Source of the DNA: an uncultured Verrucomicrobiales bacterium
GTDB taxonomy: Bacteria > Verrucomicrobiota > Verrucomicrobiia > Verrucomicrobiales > DEV007
Direction of reading: 5' to 3'
DNA: 59,630 nucleotides
Assembly: GCA_937891465.1 (NCBI GenBank)
Contig: CALAHF010000088.1
Location: forward strand, 1 to 59,630
This document shows positions 17,106-26,240 of this stretch, one piece after another; position 1 is the first letter of the stretch; every line of letters begins with the position of its first letter. Made by a program: the position numbers and the translations under genes. The notes under the pieces are model-generated. The model had not been told where the DNA came from. It ran no database searches and saw only the letters and a program-made list of their open reading frames with translations.

Positions 17106-17462
17106 ATTTTTTCAGGTACTGACGAAACAGGAAACTATTCAGACAAAAAAATCTACGGTCATAAAGGTAGGGGTAGAACCTCGGTTTTGTCACGAAAACC
17201 AGATCAAAAACACTCGAAATGAACTTTTTCAAAAAAACCACCTAACCTTGTGACAAAGTGCCAGCTCCAACCCTACCTCTTCGGGATGGGTTACTTTTCG
17301 AAGGAATCCCAAGCCCGCGTTGTGAGAACAAAATTCAGTTATTCCCAACGGTCTTTTGTTCACACGGCAGTCCTCTCCTACCCCCAGAATAAAATTCGCG
17401 CGATCCGCCAGACCTCTCTCATGAGTGGCGGGTCCGCGATTCTATTCTGAAAGAAGAATCGA
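17106..17462. other. Gene-free stretch with an imperfect inverted repeat
   Basis: No convincing gene is present. AGGTAGGGGTAG...TTTTGTCAC (17165-17193) and its approximate reverse complement (17250-17278) form an imperfect 29-bp inverted repeat with perfect 8-base ends, 56 bases apart. It lies upstream of the FecR relic and could be an old regulatory site of that operon or the ends of a miniature mobile element. Confidence 0.45.
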
Positions 17463-18008
17463 TCACTCCGCCCGCGGTCCGATCAACTCGATAAAGTTAC
17501 CGTCAGGATCCTGAACGGTTGTGAGATAGGTTTTCCCACTCAAATTCGCGGGTGTCTTTCCCATCAGCTTCACTTTTGAATCCGCAAGCCGCTTCAAAGC
17601 CACATCCATATCCGTCACCCGAATGGTGAGATAGCTCACTCCAATCGTGGAATGAATGAACTTCTGATCCGGCTTGGCAGGCTTGGATTCAGGAAACGAC
17701 ATCAGCTTCAACTTCGTGGCGCCGGGCCCTTCACCCAAGACAAGGACGCGGATGACTGCCTCGAGATTATCCGTCAGACCAAAGGCAGATGCCTTTTCAG
17801 CTGAGGCGGTGAAGCCTTTTACTTCCTTCACACCGAGTGCTTCCGTATAAAATTTCACCGAAGCATCCATGTCGCCGACGACGATCCCGAGATCGACGGT
17901 AACCGAGGAAAAAACGGGCTTTTCCTCCTGAGCATTCGCGCCCGGGCTGAGCAAGCCGCCGCAAACAGCCGAAAGAAGAGTGATTTTGGAAATAAGATTC
18001 ATTTTCAT
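17463..18008 (-). CDS. Exported VOC (glyoxalase/bleomycin-resistance fold) protein
   Basis: The 181-residue product starts with a signal peptide (MKMNLISKITLL to GANAQ, about 26 residues). One VOC domain with the usual paired beta-alpha-beta-beta-beta modules follows: VTVDLGIVVGDMDASVKFYTE, then YLTIRVTDMDVALKRL and VQDPDGNFIELIGP. The final EL-GP segment contains the metal-binding Glu typical of glyoxalase-like enzymes. Such exported VOC proteins occur in Verrucomicrobia and Planctomycetes, with unknown substrates. It starts 24 bases after the FG-GAP protein gene ends, so the two are probably one operon. Initiation at the second Met (MNLISK) is also possible. Confidence 0.8.
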   Translation of the reverse strand: MKMNLISKITLLSAVCGGLLSPGANAQEEKPVFSSVTVDLGIVVGDMDASVKFYTEALGVKEVKGFTASAEKASAFGLTDNLEAVIRVLVLGEGPGATKLKLMSFPESKPAKPDQKFIHSTIGVSYLTIRVTDMDVALKRLADSKVKLMGKTPANLSGKTYLTTVQDPDGNFIELIGPRAE

Positions 18009-18032
18009 AAAGTGATTAAGTCAGGTATTTGA

Positions 18033-19205
18033 TTACTTACTGAAGAATATTTTGAGGTTTTTGGTCTGTCTAGCTGCTGCCACGATATCAGCTTTGCCAT
18101 CGCCATCCAGGTCGGCCGCTTTGATATCTTCAACCGCAAGCGCTTCACCTGAAACCACTGTTTCGCGCCATTCGGTGCCGTCTTCATCCAGCGGGGTAAA
18201 CAGCCTGATACCTGGGACTCCTTTCGGATGCATCGCCCGCCACCCAACCACCACCTGATCCGATCCAACGCCCAAGTAGTCCGCAACGGCAAGGGCATGA
18301 CCGTCAATTAAAGCATCACTCAGCACAGAGACTTCGGGCCACATCCCCTGCCCGCTTTCGGGCTGAACATAGACAGCAGACCGCGTTCCGTGCATCGGCT
18401 CAACGGTCGCAAAAAACCGCTTCCCGCTCGGTAATTTTCCATCGCGGATTTCTCCTGAAAAATTCTCCGTCAGCTGGGACGAACTCCACTTTCCATCGGC
18501 CGATCGATCAAAATGCCAGACGCCCTGCTTCGCCGCGATGATGAGTTCGTCCTCTGGATCAGAATCCCAGTTCACCGGGTGAAAATTGTGGGACAGATTC
18601 AGAAAATCACTCACCACTTCGGTTTTCCAATCTTCTGACGCAGTCGGATTCTCCGGCATGAAATACTCCATCATCTTGAACCCCGGCCCGACACCATCAA
18701 GCGCCCCACGCCCGCGCAACGGCTTCACGATCAGTGTGAAATCACCGCCTGCGCCCTTTAACCAATGCATTCGATGCGTGTTCGGCTCGTTGTAGAGCTT
18801 GACCGGCATCCATAGCTTCGTTCGATCGCCGTCCTCTGGCGGAACCAGATAAAATACAGCTCCGTCTTTCTGCGTTTCTTTAAAATTCCACTGACCACCA
18901 ACTGCGATTTCACATTTCCCATCGCCATCGATATCCCGCGCCGTCACGCACACGTTATCCCGCAACGTCAGGTTTTTCGCGATGACATGCTTCGTCCACG
19001 ACGGATTTTGATACCATTGAATCGTCCGCTTATCCGCCAACACAATGTCGGTCTTCCCATCGCCATCGACATCCGTTAGCTGAACGCCATAACCGATTTC
19101 AATCTGGTCGATTTCCTTTTCCTCCCACGAAAACTCGGGCGGAGCCGCCATCGCTGAAGATACAAAGGTCAGGCCGCAAACGAGTGGTAAAATTCGGAGA
19201 TTCAT
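18033..19205 (-). CDS. Exported FG-GAP/VCBS-repeat propeller protein
   Basis: ATG 19205 is preferred because it starts directly a signal peptide (MNLRILPLVCGLTFVSSAMA); the longer frame to 19310 adds a basic stretch with no export character. The mature 370 residues contain repeated calcium-binding loops of the FG-GAP/VCBS type: LTDVDGDGKTDIVLAD, RDIDGDGKCEIAVGG and ADLDGDGKADIVAAA at the end, with weaker copies between, which suggests a beta-propeller. Such proteins are periplasmic or surface proteins, often binding sugars, in Verrucomicrobia and Planctomycetes. It heads a small operon with the VOC protein. No enzyme motif is visible. Confidence 0.82.
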   Translation of the reverse strand: MNLRILPLVCGLTFVSSAMAAPPEFSWEEKEIDQIEIGYGVQLTDVDGDGKTDIVLADKRTIQWYQNPSWTKHVIAKNLTLRDNVCVTARDIDGDGKCEIAVGGQWNFKETQKDGAVFYLVPPEDGDRTKLWMPVKLYNEPNTHRMHWLKGAGGDFTLIVKPLRGRGALDGVGPGFKMMEYFMPENPTASEDWKTEVVSDFLNLSHNFHPVNWDSDPEDELIIAAKQGVWHFDRSADGKWSSSQLTENFSGEIRDGKLPSGKRFFATVEPMHGTRSAVYVQPESGQGMWPEVSVLSDALIDGHALAVADYLGVGSDQVVVGWRAMHPKGVPGIRLFTPLDEDGTEWRETVVSGEALAVEDIKAADLDGDGKADIVAAARQTKNLKIFFSK

Positions 19206-19263
19206 CACTCGAAATTCGCGCCTATTTCGAAAAACACCACCCCACGCCTGCGCCACATGGACG

Positions 19264-20385
19264 CTAGGCAGCAGCCTTACGCGTTCGCCGCGCCCGGAGT
19301 AATTCGCCAATGTCTTTCCCCGCCGGAATTCGCATGATCAAATCCGCCAACTCCACTGTTAATCCAGGTCCAAACGCGATCGCCTTGGTTCGAAAATCTC
19401 CCGGTTCATCCGTATTTTCCAGCAACGCCTTCAGCACAAAAAGCACCGTTGCACTGCTCATATTTCCATAGTCGCGCAATACTTCGCGTGACGCATCGAC
19501 GGCATCCTCAGGAAGCTCCAGAGCTTCGATAACATTATCCAGGATTGCCCGACCGCCGGGATGAATGGCCCACTTATCGATGGAATGCGCATCTGGCACC
19601 AGATCGCGAATCGTGGCTCCCAGAATCTTCGGCACATAACTGGAAAGCACCAGATCAAAGCCACGATCGCCGATCGTCCACGCCATGTCTTCTTCGCCCG
19701 CTTCAACAATCGAAGACGTGAAATCGTGAAGTTTAAAACCCGCCTGATCAATCGCCAACTCGCGGGCTGAAACGATTGCAGCCGCTGCGCCATCGGAAAA
19801 AAGCGAATTCCCCAGCAACGAATCCTGCGAATCCCCAACCTGCATGTGAAGGCTGGAAAGCTCCAGACACATCACCAAAACAACTGCATCGGGGTCGGCC
19901 GCACAGAATTGTGACGCCATCCGCAACGCAGGAAAAGCCGCATAACAGCCCATAAATCCCAACGTGTAGCGCTCCGCCGTTTTCGGAATTCCGAACGCCC
20001 GCATCAGATGATACTCCGGCCCCGGATTACAAAACCCCGTGCAACTGGCAAAAATGACGTGTGTCACTTCTTTCGGAGAAAAGTCGGCGCACCCAGCGAA
20101 CAATTTCCGCCCTAGCTCAATCGCGAGTCGCTTCGAAGCCTCGCAATAAATGTCATTCCGTTCGGCCGTCGAGAAATGACCAAAATGCCGCCCCTCTTCA
20201 TCTTCCTCAAAAATATCCGCCACGACCGAATAGCGTGTTTCGATGCTCGATCGCTGATACAGCTTGTCCAGCAGGCGGCGGGTCCGCTTTTCGGAGAGCC
20301 ATTCCTTCATCCCGTCGCAAATGCGAGACTGGGAATAGGCATTCGCTGGGACCAGCGTTTCGAGATGATGAATGGCGGCGCTCAA
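19264..20385 (-). CDS. Type III polyketide synthase (chalcone synthase-like)
   Basis: All three catalytic residues of the family are visible: Cys in TLGFMGCYAAFPALR, His in KWAIHPGGRAILD and Asn in RDYGNMSSATVLFVLK. FGPGLTVELADLIM near the C-terminus is the conserved CoA-binding-tunnel motif. Family homology begins at about FLSAAIHHLETLVPANAYSQ, so I place the start at TTG 20385; a TTG at 20475 and GTGs between are alternatives. Length (373) fits the family. The enzyme condenses malonyl-CoA units onto an acyl-CoA starter, often giving pyrones or alkylresorcinols. There is no methyltransferase or oxygenase partner next to it. The divergent aldo/keto reductase (20480) shares its promoter region. 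Product unknown. Confidence 0.88.
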   Translation of the reverse strand: MSAAIHHLETLVPANAYSQSRICDGMKEWLSEKRTRRLLDKLYQRSSIETRYSVVADIFEEDEEGRHFGHFSTAERNDIYCEASKRLAIELGRKLFAGCADFSPKEVTHVIFASCTGFCNPGPEYHLMRAFGIPKTAERYTLGFMGCYAAFPALRMASQFCAADPDAVVLVMCLELSSLHMQVGDSQDSLLGNSLFSDGAAAAIVSARELAIDQAGFKLHDFTSSIVEAGEEDMAWTIGDRGFDLVLSSYVPKILGATIRDLVPDAHSIDKWAIHPGGRAILDNVIEALELPEDAVDASREVLRDYGNMSSATVLFVLKALLENTDEPGDFRTKAIAFGPGLTVELADLIMRIPAGKDIGELLRARRTRKAAA

Positions 20386-20479
20386 AAAAGAAACAGTGGA
20401 GTGGCAAAGGTGATACGCAAGTCGGACGATTCCGGTTTTGATTCCTTGCACCACCCACAAGGTTTTGCTACCCAAAGCT

Positions 20480-21394
20480 ATGCCAAATCAAGTTTCTCTC
20501 TCTCCGCACGGCCCCACGGTTTCCGACGTGGTTTACGGTACCTGGCGGATGCTCGACGATGATCCCAAACCGTCGGTCGATTCCCTCGTAGCTCGTTTTG
20601 AAATGCTGCTCGAACTCGGGATCACTACCCTCGACACCGCTGAGATCTACGGGCTCTACACCGTGGAAGCAGGCATTGGGGAAGTTTTCAAAGCCAAACC
20701 TGAGCTGCGTGATCAGTTTCAACTCATCACCAAATGCGGGATCGACGTTCCCTCGGACACGAAATCGACCGCTCGCCTGCCCCACTACAACAGCTCCACT
20801 GAAAACATCATCGAGTGCACCGAAAAAGCACTCCAACTGATGAATACCGATCGGATCGATCTACTACTCGTTCATCGTCCCGATTGGTTTTCCTCCGCCG
20901 ATGACACTGCGGAGGGCCTTCAAAAAGTCGTCGCAGACGGGAAAGTCCTTCACACCGGCGTTTCCAACTACCTGCCGAGTCAGTTCGATCTCTTGCAAAG
21001 CCGGGTGGACGGCAAACTCGTCACCAATCAGGTCGAAATCAGCCTTCTCGAAATGGCGACACTTTTCGACGGAACCCTTGCTCAGCTTGAAGAACAGCGT
21101 ATCAGACCGATGGCCTGGTCTCCCCTCGCCGGCGGTCGCCTTTTTGATCCCAAAAACAAAGCCGGAGTCCGCATTCGCAAATGCATGGACGAAATTCGCA
21201 GGCGCTACGATGGCGCCAGCGATGACGCCCTCGCTTTTGCCTGGGTCATGAATCACCCGAGCCAGCCGCTCACCATTATCGGAACGAACAAAGAAGACCG
21301 CATCCGCAGTCAGGCCTCCGCTGCGGCAATTAAGCTCGAGCGCCAGGATTGGTATGCGTTGTGGAGCGCCGCCAAAGGCACGCCGATTCCATAG
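20480..21394 (+). CDS. Aldo/keto reductase
   Basis: ATG 20480 (MPNQVSLSPHG) fits the family start better than the upstream ATG 20438. The 304-residue TIM-barrel enzyme shows the catalytic tetrad: Asp and Tyr in TLDTAEIYG, Lys in LITKCG and His in LLVHRPD. It also has GVSNYLPSQFDLL, PMAWSPLAGGRLF and the cofactor-binding IIGTNKEDRIRSQ near the end. It resembles the YdhF-type oxidoreductase group. It is cytoplasmic, NADPH-dependent by family, with unknown substrate. It is divergent from the type III polyketide synthase, so a joint pathway is possible but unproven. A double repeat lies directly downstream. Confidence 0.9.
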   Translation: MPNQVSLSPHGPTVSDVVYGTWRMLDDDPKPSVDSLVARFEMLLELGITTLDTAEIYGLYTVEAGIGEVFKAKPELRDQFQLITKCGIDVPSDTKSTARLPHYNSSTENIIECTEKALQLMNTDRIDLLLVHRPDWFSSADDTAEGLQKVVADGKVLHTGVSNYLPSQFDLLQSRVDGKLVTNQVEISLLEMATLFDGTLAQLEEQRIRPMAWSPLAGGRLFDPKNKAGVRIRKCMDEIRRRYDGASDDALAFAWVMNHPSQPLTIIGTNKEDRIRSQASAAAIKLERQDWYALWSAAKGTPIP

Positions 21395-21430
21395 GCCGAA
21401 GGAAGTTTTGGCACGAATTTATTCTCCCAC

Positions 21431-21530
21431 GATCCAACAGGGTTGATTCATCGAACGCACCCTGTTCGATCGAAACGCCTTCACGAACCAACCCTATTGG
21501 GTCATCGAACGCACCCTGTTCGTTCGTGAA
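21431..21530. repeat. Dispersed palindromic repeat, tandem copies 3 and 4
   Basis: Two complete units follow one another, 21431-21475 and 21483-21530. The first is CCAACAGGGTTG, core TTCATCGAAC, CACCCTGTTCG. The second is CCAACCCTATTGGG, the same core and CACCCTGTTCG, so its left arm is flipped. Tandem organisation recurs at 49480-49580. The pair fills most of the gap between two genes. Confidence 0.85.
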
Positions 21531-21578
21531 ATCGTAAAGTGCAAGACCTTTCATCGCCCCACCGCGCTTAGAAAAATA

Positions 21579-22457
21579 ATGAAGAACGAATCTCTTTTCA
21601 AACCGCTCCAGATTGGGGCTATCGACGCGAAAAATCGAATCCTATTGGCACCGCTCACACGTTGCCGTGCAGTCGACAACCACGTGGCGAACGATCTGAT
21701 GGCAGAATGCTACGCGCAGCGCGCCAGCGGTGGGCTGCTCATCGCCGAAGCCACCATGGTTATGGAGGCAACTCGTAGTTTATCACCGAACCGGGAATTT
21801 ACTCCGATGAACACGCAGTTGGTTGGAAAAAAGTGACGGATGCCGTTCACGAAAAAGACGGCAAAATCCTGCTTCAGCTCTGGCACGGCCGACGTGCTTG
21901 CCACCCGATTCTGAACAATGGTCGGCAGCCGGTCGCCCCAAGTGCAATACCGATCACCGGAGATGAAGTTCACACGCCAGAAGGCAAAAAGCCCTACGTG
22001 ACGCCGCGCGCGCTGACGGATGAGGAGATTCCTGAAATCGTTGCGGGTTTTAAAAAGGCAGCGCAACACGCCAAAGACGCTAGGTTTGACGGAATCGAAA
22101 TTCACGGAGCGAAAGGCTATCTCATCGATGAATTTTTGCGCGACAGCGCGAACCAACGCGACGGCAAATACGGTGGCTCGTTTCGATTTTATCCAACAAC
22201 AAGACGGTGATATTCTCACTCCTATCCGCGTAGCGTGGAACGGCGTTTAGATCTCCAACATGGGTTACGCACCCGACGAAGCCGCCGAAGCCGTGGCATC
22301 AGGTTCGGTCGATGCAGTTGCGTTTGGCGCTCCGTTTCTCGCCAATCCGGATTTGCCGGAGCGAATTGCTGCGGGAGCTGATTTGAATGATCCCGATCCG
22401 GCGACGTTCTATTCCACCGGCCCCGAGGGATATACTGATTATCCGACGATGTCGTAA
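21579..22457 (+). pseudogene. Broken Old Yellow Enzyme family flavin oxidoreductase
   Basis: ATG 21579 starts a clear OYE N-terminus: LFKPLQIGAIDAKNRILLAP with LTRCRA, then SGGLLIAEATMV. Around 21800 the frame shifts (NREFTPMN should read on as IYSDEHAVGW) and continues in a second frame with GKILLQLWHGRRACHP, GFDGIEIHGAKGYLIDEFL-type text and KYGGS. After that about 100 codons, including the second half of the barrel, are deleted. The tail resumes in a third frame with GDILTPIR, a TAG at 22248-22250, and a good C-terminus (SVDAVAFGAPFLANPDLPER, EGYTDYP). Intact members are about 360 residues, FMN-dependent ene-reductases. The large deletion makes sequencing error an insufficient explanation here. 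Confidence 0.85.
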
Positions 22458-22476
22458 TCGCAGGCCCTGCGTGAAT

Positions 22477-23193
22477 TCAAATCCGAAGGCCGGGGATACT
22501 GCCGTATCCGACCAGATTCCCCTGACTTCCGGGCTTCATTTCGAAAACATCGACGCCCGAACCATTCATGCCGCGGCTCTTCTTGCTTCTAGCACCGAAC
22601 ATGTAATGGCGTCCATCTTTGGCTTTCCCGAGATAGAGCATCACATGAGACACTTTGCTGCCTGAATTGTAGGTCCCGCCCCAGAAAATAAGGTCGCCCG
22701 GCTTCAGGTTGAGATAGGCCTTTTCGCTCGATCCCCAGGCACGACGACGAAGTTTTCCATTATTTTTCACCCACGTATACTGCTCGTGGCTGGTCCGGGG
22801 AATACTCGAAATACCCATGCCTTGAATGAGGTGTTGCATCGTTCCCGAACAATCCATCCCTCCCTGACTCGGGCTGAAACCGCCAAATTTGTAATCGAGA
22901 CCGACCTTTGAAATGATATTCGCACGGCGACGGATCTCGAACAGCTCTGTATTTGCCCCCTGAGGCGCCCGCTGTGGCGGTGTTGGGGCCGCCGCCGGCA
23001 TCTGATGGCGAACGGGTGCATTGCGGACAGCCATCGCCTCAGACTGCCGAGGCGTGGAAGAAGGAGTCGATGACGAAAAAGTGCTTTTCACTTTACTCCA
23101 AAGACTGTGACGATTTTTCGCTGCGGCAGATTCCTGCGATAAAAACGCAGAAACCAGAACGAGCGCACAAAGAGTGGAAAAACGAAAACTCAT
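22477..23193 (-). CDS. Exported NlpC/P60 cell-wall peptidase
   Basis: ATG 23193 starts a signal peptide (MSFRFSTLCALVLVSAFLS to ESAAA); the longer frame to 23253 is unlikely. A low-complexity Ser/Pro/Ala-rich linker precedes the C-terminal NlpC/P60 domain of about 130 residues. This has the nucleophile Cys in GGMDCSGTMQHLI, the catalytic His in GSKVSHVMLYLG and a third polar position after GARSKKSRG. Such enzymes cleave peptide cross-links in peptidoglycan, typically the D-Glu to diaminopimelate bond. No SH3 or LysM domain is present, so targeting must come from the linker or from partners. It is transcribed alone from an AT-rich upstream region. Confidence 0.85.
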   Translation of the reverse strand: MSFRFSTLCALVLVSAFLSQESAAAKNRHSLWSKVKSTFSSSTPSSTPRQSEAMAVRNAPVRHQMPAAAPTPPQRAPQGANTELFEIRRRANIISKVGLDYKFGGFSPSQGGMDCSGTMQHLIQGMGISSIPRTSHEQYTWVKNNGKLRRRAWGSSEKAYLNLKPGDLIFWGGTYNSGSKVSHVMLYLGKAKDGRHYMFGARSKKSRGMNGSGVDVFEMKPGSQGNLVGYGSIPGLRI

Positions 23194-23510
23194 GTCAGAA
23201 ACAAACCTTATTTGTGAATAATTATTGCAATCACGAATAATTAACAAGTGCAATTATCATAAAAACAATATTTTATATTTTCCCCGAGGTAGTGCGAGGC
23301 GATGTCCGTCGTCCCGCGTGGTTTTGCTGCTGGTCGAAAATGAGACGATCGGTCATGCCAAGTTAAGCAAAAAAATTCGTCGGACTGGTTTCTGAGGAGG
23401 GTGAATTTTCGGAATGAAGTCGCCTTGGCCTGCTTTCGTTCGCAACTACGTTCGTGGCGAATGCCGTTGAGCAACTTCAATCAACTGAAACTGAGCATGC
23501 AGCACTCGAT
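23194..23510. other. Gene-poor gap with AT-rich promoter region
   Basis: About 317 bases without a recognisable gene. The first 90 bases are very AT-rich and probably carry the promoter of the NlpC/P60 gene. Short open frames occur on both strands (about 80 codons each), but they have no recognisable motifs and no good ribosome sites. I see nothing else here. Confidence 0.4.
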
Positions 23511-23924
23511 TTACCCTAAGCAGAACAAAAGTCGTTTCGGGGGTTCCTTTTTCAATCGGCAGAGCACAGAGCAAACCATCGAAAGACAGACTACGGCGAC
23601 AAACCACCATGACACAACGTCACTAAACAGTGGCCGTGAAGGGTAGAACCAGTTGATGGTGAAATAAACGACGTGGACCACCACCGAGCAGATCCAAAAA
23701 CTCGGATGACGGATCCCGAGCAGCCGATCGAGTGCGATCTTGCACCAACCGGCATAGATCATCCAACCCGGAACAAACACCAAGTTGATGAGAAATCCGT
23801 GGGGCGGAAACAGAATTGAAATCAGAAGCAAGATTGCAAAAAAGGATCCCCCAACCGCCAACACCACCGCGAGCGAACGCTCAATGCGGTATGGCATGAT
23901 TGGTTTCATCCTTCCACAATTCAC
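23511..23924 (-). CDS. Small multi-pass membrane protein
   Basis: The 137-residue product is unrecognised. It has about four hydrophobic segments: SLAVVLAVGGSFFAILLLIS, FLINLVFVPGWMIYAGW, FWICSVVVHVVYFTINWF and VVSWWFVAVVCLSMVCSVL. The start at 23924 overlaps the stop of the leucine-rich-repeat gene in an ATGA arrangement, so translation is probably coupled; ATG 23909 (MKPIMPYRIER) is an alternative. Position and coupling suggest it works with, or is expressed with, the leucine-rich-repeat protein. No enzymatic motif can be seen. Confidence 0.6.
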   Translation of the reverse strand: MNCGRMKPIMPYRIERSLAVVLAVGGSFFAILLLISILFPPHGFLINLVFVPGWMIYAGWCKIALDRLLGIRHPSFWICSVVVHVVYFTINWFYPSRPLFSDVVSWWFVAVVCLSMVCSVLCRLKKEPPKRLLFCLG

Positions 23925-25228
23925 TGCCCTAAAGTGAAATCAAACGCGGCCTCGGGCAACGCTTTTTGCAAATCGCCGACGGTTGCTTCAGCCACGCCCG
24001 AACCGCCGAGAAGGATGAAGCTGAGGTCTTCCAGTTCGCTCAATCCGGATACATCCGTGACGCCCCGACAACCCATGAGATCGATCTGAACCATTATTTT
24101 GCAGGCTGAAACGGCTGAAATATCACGCAGGCCCAAACACCCCGCCATGCTCAAACTTTGCAGATTTTCAGCAGCCTCAATGCCATCGAGCGACTTCAGT
24201 TTTACGCAGTGAGGAAACCCTGCGAACTGACTGATAGTTGTTGGCATTCCGGCAAGCGATTCGAGATCCGGCATGGCTTCCAGATGCATCTCAGCAAGCG
24301 ATTTCATACCCGTGAACGGAGTCAGATCGGTCACGCCCATCTGCCCGGCCAGCCGGAGTGTTTCAAGATTTTGAAGTTTTCCAACCGCTTCCATTTTGAT
24401 GGCGTCGATGTTTCGTGCGTCCAAAACGATTAGCGATTTCAATGCATCAAGGCCATCGACGCTTTTCAAAGAGTGACAGGAGCTCACATTCAAATCGGTT
24501 AATTGGCTGAGATTTTGCAAACCACCCACTGCCTTCAGCGAGCGGCAGCCATCTACGAGAAGCTGCCGGAGACTGGTGTTTCCTGAAAAATCAGCCGATT
24601 CCAAATCGAAACAGCCACTGAGGTAGATGTATTCCAATTTCGAAATTTCAGACAAATCCGGCAGCGCGGTAAGTTTTTCACAACCGCTCAAATCCATCGA
24701 ATTCAATGCTGTCATGCCGCCCAGCTCGCTAACATCGGAGAGCGCTTTGCAAGCCACCACCACGAGCGACTCCACACTCTTCAGGCTTCCAATCCCCTTG
24801 GCATCGGCGAATTTCGGACAATCCACAATGTTGAGACTTTTCAAACTAGGAATCTGTTCGATGCCTTCAAGCGACGTTAATTCAGGGCAGCTTTGAAGGT
24901 CCAGCACTTCGATGTTTCCCGATTTTGCTAACAGTCGACCCAGCTCCTTCAGATTGGTCATTTCCAACGTCGCCGTGTGGGAATTCGGAACGATCTCGCC
25001 TTCCTCATCAAAAAGATCTCCACCGGTCACCGAAACCTCGAGTTCTGCAGTGTCAGGCAATCGCTCGCCAAGCTCGATCCCATCCAGAACCGCGCTGAAT
25101 TGAGCACCAAATTTCGTTTCCAGAGTCACTTTCACCTCGGCCTTGCCACGACTCGTTTGGTGAAGTAGCACCGCAGCGACAACCGCCACCGCGACGAGGA
25201 GTATGATGATTTTGTTGGCAGATTTCAT
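23921..25228 (-). CDS. Membrane-anchored leucine-rich-repeat protein
   Basis: A short N-terminal membrane helix (IIILLVAVAVVAAVLL) anchors or exports the 435-residue protein. After about 100 residues of beta-rich sequence come some 14 repeats of about 21-23 residues, each with a core like LKSLNIVDCPKF, LEYIYLSGCFDLES or LTDLNVSSCHSL. The recurring L..LNL.GC.. pattern resembles the cysteine-containing or internalin-like leucine-rich-repeat subtype. Such solenoids mediate protein binding. The helix suggests it faces the periplasm. It is cotranscribed with the small membrane protein overlapping its stop. Target unknown. Confidence 0.8.
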   Translation of the reverse strand: MKSANKIIILLVAVAVVAAVLLHQTSRGKAEVKVTLETKFGAQFSAVLDGIELGERLPDTAELEVSVTGGDLFDEEGEIVPNSHTATLEMTNLKELGRLLAKSGNIEVLDLQSCPELTSLEGIEQIPSLKSLNIVDCPKFADAKGIGSLKSVESLVVVACKALSDVSELGGMTALNSMDLSGCEKLTALPDLSEISKLEYIYLSGCFDLESADFSGNTSLRQLLVDGCRSLKAVGGLQNLSQLTDLNVSSCHSLKSVDGLDALKSLIVLDARNIDAIKMEAVGKLQNLETLRLAGQMGVTDLTPFTGMKSLAEMHLEAMPDLESLAGMPTTISQFAGFPHCVKLKSLDGIEAAENLQSLSMAGCLGLRDISAVSACKIMVQIDLMGCRGVTDVSGLSELEDLSFILLGGSGVAEATVGDLQKALPEAAFDFTLGQ

Positions 25229-25334
25229 AGGTTCAAGGCAAGCCTCGTTGCCATCGTAAACGATGGCCTGGCCAATGGATTAGACAAATTTACCGTTCCG
25301 AAATTTCAACGACTGATTGTGTCCACGGTCACTC

Positions 25335-25976
25335 TTACGTTCCAAACAAGCACATGAAAATCACGGCGGTTTCCTGCGAATCGAGATCGACCAACACGTT
25401 CAACCAATCTTCATTAGGCAAACTTTTTTGTCCTTCACGAAATTTCGTGGGAACGCTGGGTAAAAAATTGCCGAACATCCTTTCGAAAGATGCGCTGTAG
25501 GTTGTGTTGCTCAAATCGTTATCGAGCCCCGACTGGATAAGAAACTCAGGCAAATCTGTGGTCGGCATTTCCAGGCAAAGGAATTCCATTCCATCCATCG
25601 AAAAGACCGAGCGGTAATCCACTGCGGTAGCTGAGGCTGGATTCACCAAACCCGCCCGCTTCGCAAATCGTTCCGTATTATATTCCCGAATCGATTTCCC
25701 TTCGATCGTTGCGAAAATCAGGCTGGGATTCACAACCGCCGTGACCAGCAGCACCGGAGCCAGAATCGTAAAGAAATAACCCAGAATCAGCCCCCAAATC
25801 GCCGCCGTTTTTCCACGAAGGTGATCATTGGACTTTTTGATTTTGGAAAGCGCGATGTGACCACAAATGATCGCGGCAATCGAAGTGAACCAGAATGCGA
25901 CCACGCTGAGAATCCCGAGAATGAGACTGCCGACGGAGAGACCCGAGGTGCGTTGCGGAGCTGAGTTTGATGACAT
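25335..25976 (-). CDS. DUF4190 domain membrane protein
   Basis: Residues 13-80 match the DUF4190 pattern: two membrane helices (GSLILGILSVVAFWFTSIAAIICGH split by a short turn, then AAIWGLILGYFFTILAPVLLV) linked by HIALSKIKKS, a conserved HIAL-x-I-K motif. The remaining 130 residues are soluble, contain LEMPTTDLPEFLI, and are not recognised. Proteins with DUF4190 are small integral membrane proteins of unknown role, common in Verrucomicrobia and actinobacteria. The gene is transcribed alone. Confidence 0.78.
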   Translation of the reverse strand: MSSNSAPQRTSGLSVGSLILGILSVVAFWFTSIAAIICGHIALSKIKKSNDHLRGKTAAIWGLILGYFFTILAPVLLVTAVVNPSLIFATIEGKSIREYNTERFAKRAGLVNPASATAVDYRSVFSMDGMEFLCLEMPTTDLPEFLIQSGLDNDLSNTTYSASFERMFGNFLPSVPTKFREGQKSLPNEDWLNVLVDLDSQETAVIFMCLFGT

Positions 25977-26199
25977 GTTGAATCCTGCAGTAAGAATATG
26001 CGGTAACCGTGAAATTGAAGTGAAATCCTCGTGAATTATCAGGCTTCGGCAAATCTATTTTAAAGGCGCTCCCACCGCTTCAAACCGCAAAAACGTTCCA
26101 ACCGCAGCCCAATCGCGTCAGGGATCAGCCATTGGATTTCAGAAAAAACGTTGTCGCGAATGGGTGAGGATTAGTCAGGCGAAAGCTGGCCTCTTATTG

Positions 26200-26240
26200 C
26201 TATTGACTCGACGATCAAACCCTGTTTGTTCGTCAAATCG
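26200..26240. repeat. Dispersed palindromic repeat, copy 5 (abuts a start codon)
   Basis: CTATTGACTCGACGATCAAACC and CCTGTTTGTTCG with the tail GTCAAATCG follow the family plan, though the left arm is degenerate. The last base is the first base of the GTG start of the following glycosyltransferase, leaving no room for an ordinary ribosome site. Confidence 0.65.

Noticed and set aside
21431-21530. A short CRISPR array (two near-identical units)
   Set aside because: The units are palindromic, directly adjacent without spacers of regular size, and occur singly elsewhere; no cas genes are present.
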